49,284 bases of DNA from Paracoccus sp. Z118 (GTDB lineage Bacteria; Pseudomonadota; Alphaproteobacteria; Rhodobacterales; Rhodobacteraceae): NCBI RefSeq assembly GCF_019061185.1, contig NZ_JAHQZU010000017.1, positions 1 to 49,284 on the forward strand. The letters run 5' to 3'. Both the position numbers and the translations under genes were made by a program. The notes below the pieces were generated by a model. It was not told where the DNA came from and searched no databases. It saw nothing but the letters and a program-made list of their open reading frames with translations. Shown one piece after another: positions 45,658-49,284 of the stretch. Position 1 is the first letter of the stretch. Each line of letters opens with the position of its first letter.

Positions 45658-45681
45658 GTCCGTCTCATTTCCCTGCTTTCG

Positions 45682-45706
45682 GGCCGTCCTTCGGGGCGGC
45701 CTTTTT
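45682..45706 (+). terminator. intrinsic terminator after DUF6280-type gene
   Basis: GGCCGTCC, short TTC loop region, GGGCGGCC, then TTTTT (45702-45706), 25 bases after the stop. One G-T pair in the stem. A standard Rho-independent terminator separating this gene from smc. Confidence 0.85.
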
Positions 45707-45824
45707 CCTTGGTGGGCTCTCTGCCCATCTGGTGGATCGGGTGCCTTCCGCTACCAGATGTTGACTTTTCTGGCTCCGCCGGGCGAAACTTCCGGTTGAC
45801 CGCCTCACCGCCAAAGGCTTCCGT

Positions 45825-48800
45825 GTGCGCTTCGACCGGCTTCGCCTGAACGGCTTCAAGAGCTTCGTGGACCCGACCGAACTGGTCATCCGCGAGGGGC
45901 TGACCGGCGTCGTCGGCCCGAACGGCTGCGGCAAATCCAACCTGCTGGAGGCCCTGCGCTGGGTGATGGGCGAAAGCCGCCCCACCGCCATGCGCGGCGA
46001 CGGGATGGAGGACGTGATCTTCGCCGGCACCACCCGCCGCCCCGCCCGCGGCCATGCCGAGGTCGCGCTGACCGTGGACAACCGCGCCCGGCTCGCCCCG
46101 GTCGGCTTCAACGAGACCGACACGCTGGACATCTCGCGCCGGATCACCCGCGACGCGGGGTCGGCCTATCGCATCAACGGGCGCGAGGTGCGGGCGCGGG
46201 ACGTGCAGATGCTGTTCGCAGACGCCTCGACCGGGGCGCAGAGCCCGGCGCTGGTGCGGCAGGGGCAGATCAGCGAACTCATCAACGCCCGCCCCAAGGC
46301 GCGGCGGCGCATCCTGGAGGAAGCGGCGGGGATCAGCGGCCTCTATCAGCGCCGACACGAGGCCGAGCTGAAGCTGAACGGGGCCGAGGCGAATCTTTCC
46401 CGCGTGGACGACACGCTGGAGCAACTGGCGACGCAGGCGGCCGCGCTGGCCCGGCAGGCGAAAGCCGCCGCCCGCTACCGCGAGATCGGGGCGGAACTGC
46501 GCGCGGCCGAAGGCGCGCTGCTCTGGCGCCGCTGGGCCGAGGCCGACGCGGCGCGGCTGGCCGCCGTGGCCGCGCTGGACGCAGCCCGCCGCCTTGCGGC
46601 CGAGGCCGAGGGTGCGGCCCGCAAGGCAAGCGCCACCCGCGAGCAGGCTGAGGCCGCCCTGCCCCCGCTGCGCGAGGAGGAAACCGTCGCCGCCGCGATC
46701 CTCGCCCGCGCGCAGGCCGACGTTGGCGCGCTGACCGAGGCCGAAACCCGCGCGCGCCAGACCATTGCCGCACTGACCGCCCGCATCGCCCAGCTTGACC
46801 GCGACCTCGACCGCGAGGCCGCGCTGAACCGCGACGCAGCCGGCATGGTGGAACGGCTGGGGCAGGAGCGGGCCGGGCTTGAGGCGGCCGGGGCGGGGCA
46901 CGACGACCGCCTCGCCGCCGCCGAAACGGCCGCTGCGGAAGCCGCCGCCACCCTGCGCGAGACCGAGGCGCGGCTGGCCGAGTTGACCGACGAATCCGCG
47001 CGGCTCTCCGCCCGCCACCAGTCGGCGGAGCGGCTGGCGCACGACCTGCGCGCGATGCTGGCCCGCGCCGAAAAATCCGCCGCTGACGCCGAAGCCGCCG
47101 CCGCCCGCGCGGCGCAGGCGGGCGCGGCGGCGCAGGCGGCGTTGAGCGAGGCAGAGGCGGCGCAGACCGCCGCCCGCGAACAGGCCGAGGCCGCGGAAGC
47201 GGGGCTTACCGCCGCCGAGGCTGATCGGGCCACCGCCGAAGCCACCGAAACCGCCGCCCGCGCCGCGCGGGGAACCGCCGAGGGCGAGGCCAGCGCATTG
47301 GAGGCGGAACGATCCGCCCTGTCGCGGCTGGTGGATCGTGCCCGCAGCGGCGGGCCGACCATGCTGGATCTCGTGCGCGTCGCGCCGGGGTTCGAGGCCG
47401 CGTTCGGCGCGGCGTTCGGGGACGACCTCCGCGCCCCTCCCGCCGATGGGAAGGGGGGCTGGCGCGACCTGCCCGCCTATGCCGATGCCCCTGCCCTGCC
47501 GGGCGGCGCCGAGCCGCTGGCGGGCAAGGTCTCCGCCCCCGCCGCGCTGGCCCGGCGCCTCTCGCAGACGGGCCTTGCCGATGCGGACGCCGCGCCCGCG
47601 ATGCAGGCGGCGCTGCGGCCCGGCCAGCGACTGGTGACCCCGGCGGGCGATCTTTACCGCTGGGACGGGCTGGTGGTGCCCGCCGGGCAGGCCCCCTCGA
47701 CAGCGGCGCTGCATCTGCAACAGGTGAACCGCCTGGCGGAGATCTCGGCCCAGGCTCAGGCCGCCCGAACCCGCGCCGTTGGGGCCGCCGCCGCGCATGA
47801 AACCGCCCGCGCCGCGCTGGCGCAGGCCGCGCAGGCCGAGGCCGCCGCCCGCGATGCCCGCCGCACGGCGGAACGGGGCCTTTCCGAGCAGTCCCGCGCC
47901 GCGACGCGGGCCGAATCCGACCTGTCGCTCGCGACCGGCAAGGTCGAGACGGCGCGGGCCGAGCTTGCCCGCCACGGCGCCGACGCTTCGGACGCGCGGC
48001 TGCGGCTGGCGGAGGCGGAGGGCGCCCTCACCGCCCTGCCCGACCGGAGCGCGGCGGCGGAAGCGGTGGAGCAGACCCGCCGCGCGGTCGAGGCGGCGCG
48101 CATCGCCACCATGAGCCGCCGCGCCGCGCTGGACGGGCTGCGCCGCGACGGCACCGCCCGCGCGAAGCGGCTGCAGGAGATCGCCAAGGAGGATGCGGGC
48201 TGGCGCGTCCGGCTGGACCAGGCGGGCGGGCGGGCCGCCGAACTGAGCGCGCGGCGCGACCAGACCGCAGCGGAACTCGCGGCAGGCGAAGCCGAGCCCG
48301 CCCGGCTCGCCGCCGCCCGCGCGGAACTGACGGCGCGGCAGGCCGCCGCGCAGGACCGCGCCACCCGCGCCCGCGCCGCCTTGTCCGCCGCCGATGCCGC
48401 CCTGCTGCAGGCGTCGGGCGCCGAGCGCGAGACGGAGCGCGCCGCCTCGGACGCGCGCGAGGCTCGCGCCGCGAACGAAGCCCGCACCGACGCCGCCCGC
48501 GAAACCGAAGCCGCCGCCCGCGCCCGCATCGCCGAGGAGGCGGGCTGCGCCCCCCCCGAACTGCTTAGGCGGCTGTCGCTCGATCCGGGCGAGCTGCCGG
48601 GCGCCTCGGCGCTGGAGGACCGCATCACCCGCCTGCGCGGCCAGCGCGACGCCATCGGCCCGGTCAACCTGCGCGCCGACGAGGACAAGCGCGCGCTGGA
48701 GGAGGAGCGCGCCACCCTCGCCGCCGAACGGGACGACCTGACTGCGGCGATCGGCAAGCTCCGCTCCGGCATCGCCGGGCTGAACCGCGAGGGACGCGAG

Positions 48801-49274
48801 CGGCTGCTGGCGGCCTTCGACACGGTGAACGCGAATTTCTCCACCCTGTTCACCCATCTCTTCGGCGGCGGCGAGGCGCGGCTGGTCATGGTCGAATCCG
48901 ACGACCCGCTGGATGCCGGGCTGGAGATCCTGTGCCAGCCGCCCGGCAAGAAGCTGTCCACCCTGTCGCTGCTGTCCGGGGGCGAGCAGACGCTGACGGC
49001 GCTGGCGCTGATCTTTGCGGTGTTCCTCGCCAACCCCGCCCCGATCTGCGTGCTGGACGAGGTGGACGCGCCGCTGGACGACGCGAACGTGGGCCGGTTC
49101 TGCGACCTGCTGGACGAAATGACCCGGCGGACCGAGACGCGGTTTCTCATCATCACCCACCACGCGGTGACGATGGGGCGGATGGACCGGCTGTTCGGGG
49201 TGACGATGGTGGAGCAGGGCGTGAGCCAGCTGGTCAGCGTCGATCTGCGGCGGGCAGAGGCACTGGTGGCGTAG
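45825..49274 (+). CDS. smc: chromosome segregation ATPase SMC
   Basis: A 1149-residue SMC with the full architecture. The N-terminal head has Walker A GPNGCGKSNLLEALRW (about residues 32-47). Then come two long coiled coils (about 160-500 and 640-1000) that are extremely Ala/Arg/Glu rich, and a hinge between them (about 505-640, beginning SGGPTMLDLVRVAPGFEAAF). The C-terminal head has signature LSGGEQTLTALALIFAVFL and Walker B ICVLDEVDAPLDD. It organises and segregates the chromosome, normally with ScpA and ScpB, which are not in the window. The start is GTG at 45825 (VRFDRLRLNGFKSF, the family start). The stop TAG falls ten bases before the window end. Confidence 0.95.
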   Translation: MRFDRLRLNGFKSFVDPTELVIREGLTGVVGPNGCGKSNLLEALRWVMGESRPTAMRGDGMEDVIFAGTTRRPARGHAEVALTVDNRARLAPVGFNETDTLDISRRITRDAGSAYRINGREVRARDVQMLFADASTGAQSPALVRQGQISELINARPKARRRILEEAAGISGLYQRRHEAELKLNGAEANLSRVDDTLEQLATQAAALARQAKAAARYREIGAELRAAEGALLWRRWAEADAARLAAVAALDAARRLAAEAEGAARKASATREQAEAALPPLREEETVAAAILARAQADVGALTEAETRARQTIAALTARIAQLDRDLDREAALNRDAAGMVERLGQERAGLEAAGAGHDDRLAAAETAAAEAAATLRETEARLAELTDESARLSARHQSAERLAHDLRAMLARAEKSAADAEAAAARAAQAGAAAQAALSEAEAAQTAAREQAEAAEAGLTAAEADRATAEATETAARAARGTAEGEASALEAERSALSRLVDRARSGGPTMLDLVRVAPGFEAAFGAAFGDDLRAPPADGKGGWRDLPAYADAPALPGGAEPLAGKVSAPAALARRLSQTGLADADAAPAMQAALRPGQRLVTPAGDLYRWDGLVVPAGQAPSTAALHLQQVNRLAEISAQAQAARTRAVGAAAAHETARAALAQAAQAEAAARDARRTAERGLSEQSRAATRAESDLSLATGKVETARAELARHGADASDARLRLAEAEGALTALPDRSAAAEAVEQTRRAVEAARIATMSRRAALDGLRRDGTARAKRLQEIAKEDAGWRVRLDQAGGRAAELSARRDQTAAELAAGEAEPARLAAARAELTARQAAAQDRATRARAALSAADAALLQASGAERETERAASDAREARAANEARTDAARETEAAARARIAEEAGCAPPELLRRLSLDPGELPGASALEDRITRLRGQRDAIGPVNLRADEDKRALEEERATLAAERDDLTAAIGKLRSGIAGLNREGRERLLAAFDTVNANFSTLFTHLFGGGEARLVMVESDDPLDAGLEILCQPPGKKLSTLSLLSGGEQTLTALALIFAVFLANPAPICVLDEVDAPLDDANVGRFCDLLDEMTRRTETRFLIITHHAVTMGRMDRLFGVTMVEQGVSQLVSVDLRRAEALVA

Positions 49275-49284
49275 GGGGGGGGGG
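49274..49284. other. G homopolymer at the window end
   Basis: Eleven G residues close the sequence, beginning with the last base of the smc stop codon. This is more likely a contig-end artefact than biology. Confidence 0.6.

Noticed and set aside
45381..49163. A 1260-codon open frame antisense to smc
   Set aside because: It mirrors the GC-rich codon pattern of smc, is low-complexity Gly/Arg-rich and has no domain; a typical high-GC antisense shadow.
1..49284. CRISPR arrays
   Set aside because: No regularly spaced direct repeats of 23-40 bases were seen anywhere in the window.

Overview
The window (about 49 kb, GC-rich) looks like a Rhodobacterales alphaproteobacterium, most likely Paracoccus or a close relative. 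Three things point there: an alphaproteobacterial GAAC-N7-GAAC LexA box in front of an imuA-imuB-dnaE2 mutasome, a complete quinohemoprotein amine dehydrogenase (qhp) cluster of the Paracoccus type, and Rhodobacterales housekeeping blocks (surE-pcm-nlpD, TSUP transporter plus TIGR02186 protein, ygfZ, a DUF6280-type small protein, smc). The last bases are a G homopolymer directly after the smc stop, as at the end of a contig. No rRNA, tRNA or CRISPR was recognised.

Layout. (1) 1-3440: a PHB-depolymerase-type esterase cut by the window start with its ribbon-helix-helix regulator, an XRE-cupin regulator divergent from a fasciclin protein, and a TspO-like membrane protein. (2) 3776-10138: SOS block with a SRAP protein whose expected ATG is ATC, then LexA box, imuA, imuB, dnaE2. 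(3) 10139-18772: mobile, decayed region. It holds a primase-helicase with an inverted repeat at one end and a GTAAC cluster at the other, an IS3-family element split by an IS110-family element (both carrying frameshifts), an AAA+ ATPase with its own promoter and a coupled mini-ORF, and an acyl-CoA synthetase fragment. (4) 18773-29642: cytochrome b561-like gene, then the qhp cluster. qhpA-D-C-B-E-F runs leftward as one tightly packed operon, qhpG is divergent from qhpA across a region with two tandem palindromes, and qhpR converges on and overlaps qhpF. An aldehyde dehydrogenase at the far edge has lost its N-terminal half, with an IS110-type transposase remnant beside it. (5) 30510-49274: conserved chromosomal genes in small operons: isoaspartyl methyltransferase-like gene with tolC, a PopZ-like protein, surE-pcm-nlpD, TSUP-TIGR02186, DUF305, class V aminotransferase, MsbA-like ABC exporter with ygfZ, dinB, an EamA permease, a DUF6280-type gene, and smc.

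How the genes work together. QhpA (di-heme), QhpB (beta-propeller) and QhpC (cysteine tryptophylquinone subunit) form the periplasmic enzyme. QhpD makes Cys-to-Asp/Glu thioether crosslinks, QhpG dihydroxylates the tryptophan, QhpE removes the 28-residue QhpC leader, QhpF exports, and QhpR activates. All QhpC residues used for crosslinks and cofactor are present. The window also carries two error-prone repair routes: LexA-controlled ImuA/ImuB/DnaE2 and DinB (Pol IV).

The least explained signals are three perfect back-to-back hairpins between ygfZ and dinB (42652-42762), the primase/ATPase region with its repeats, the ATC start of the SRAP gene, and the paired palindromes between qhpA and qhpG.
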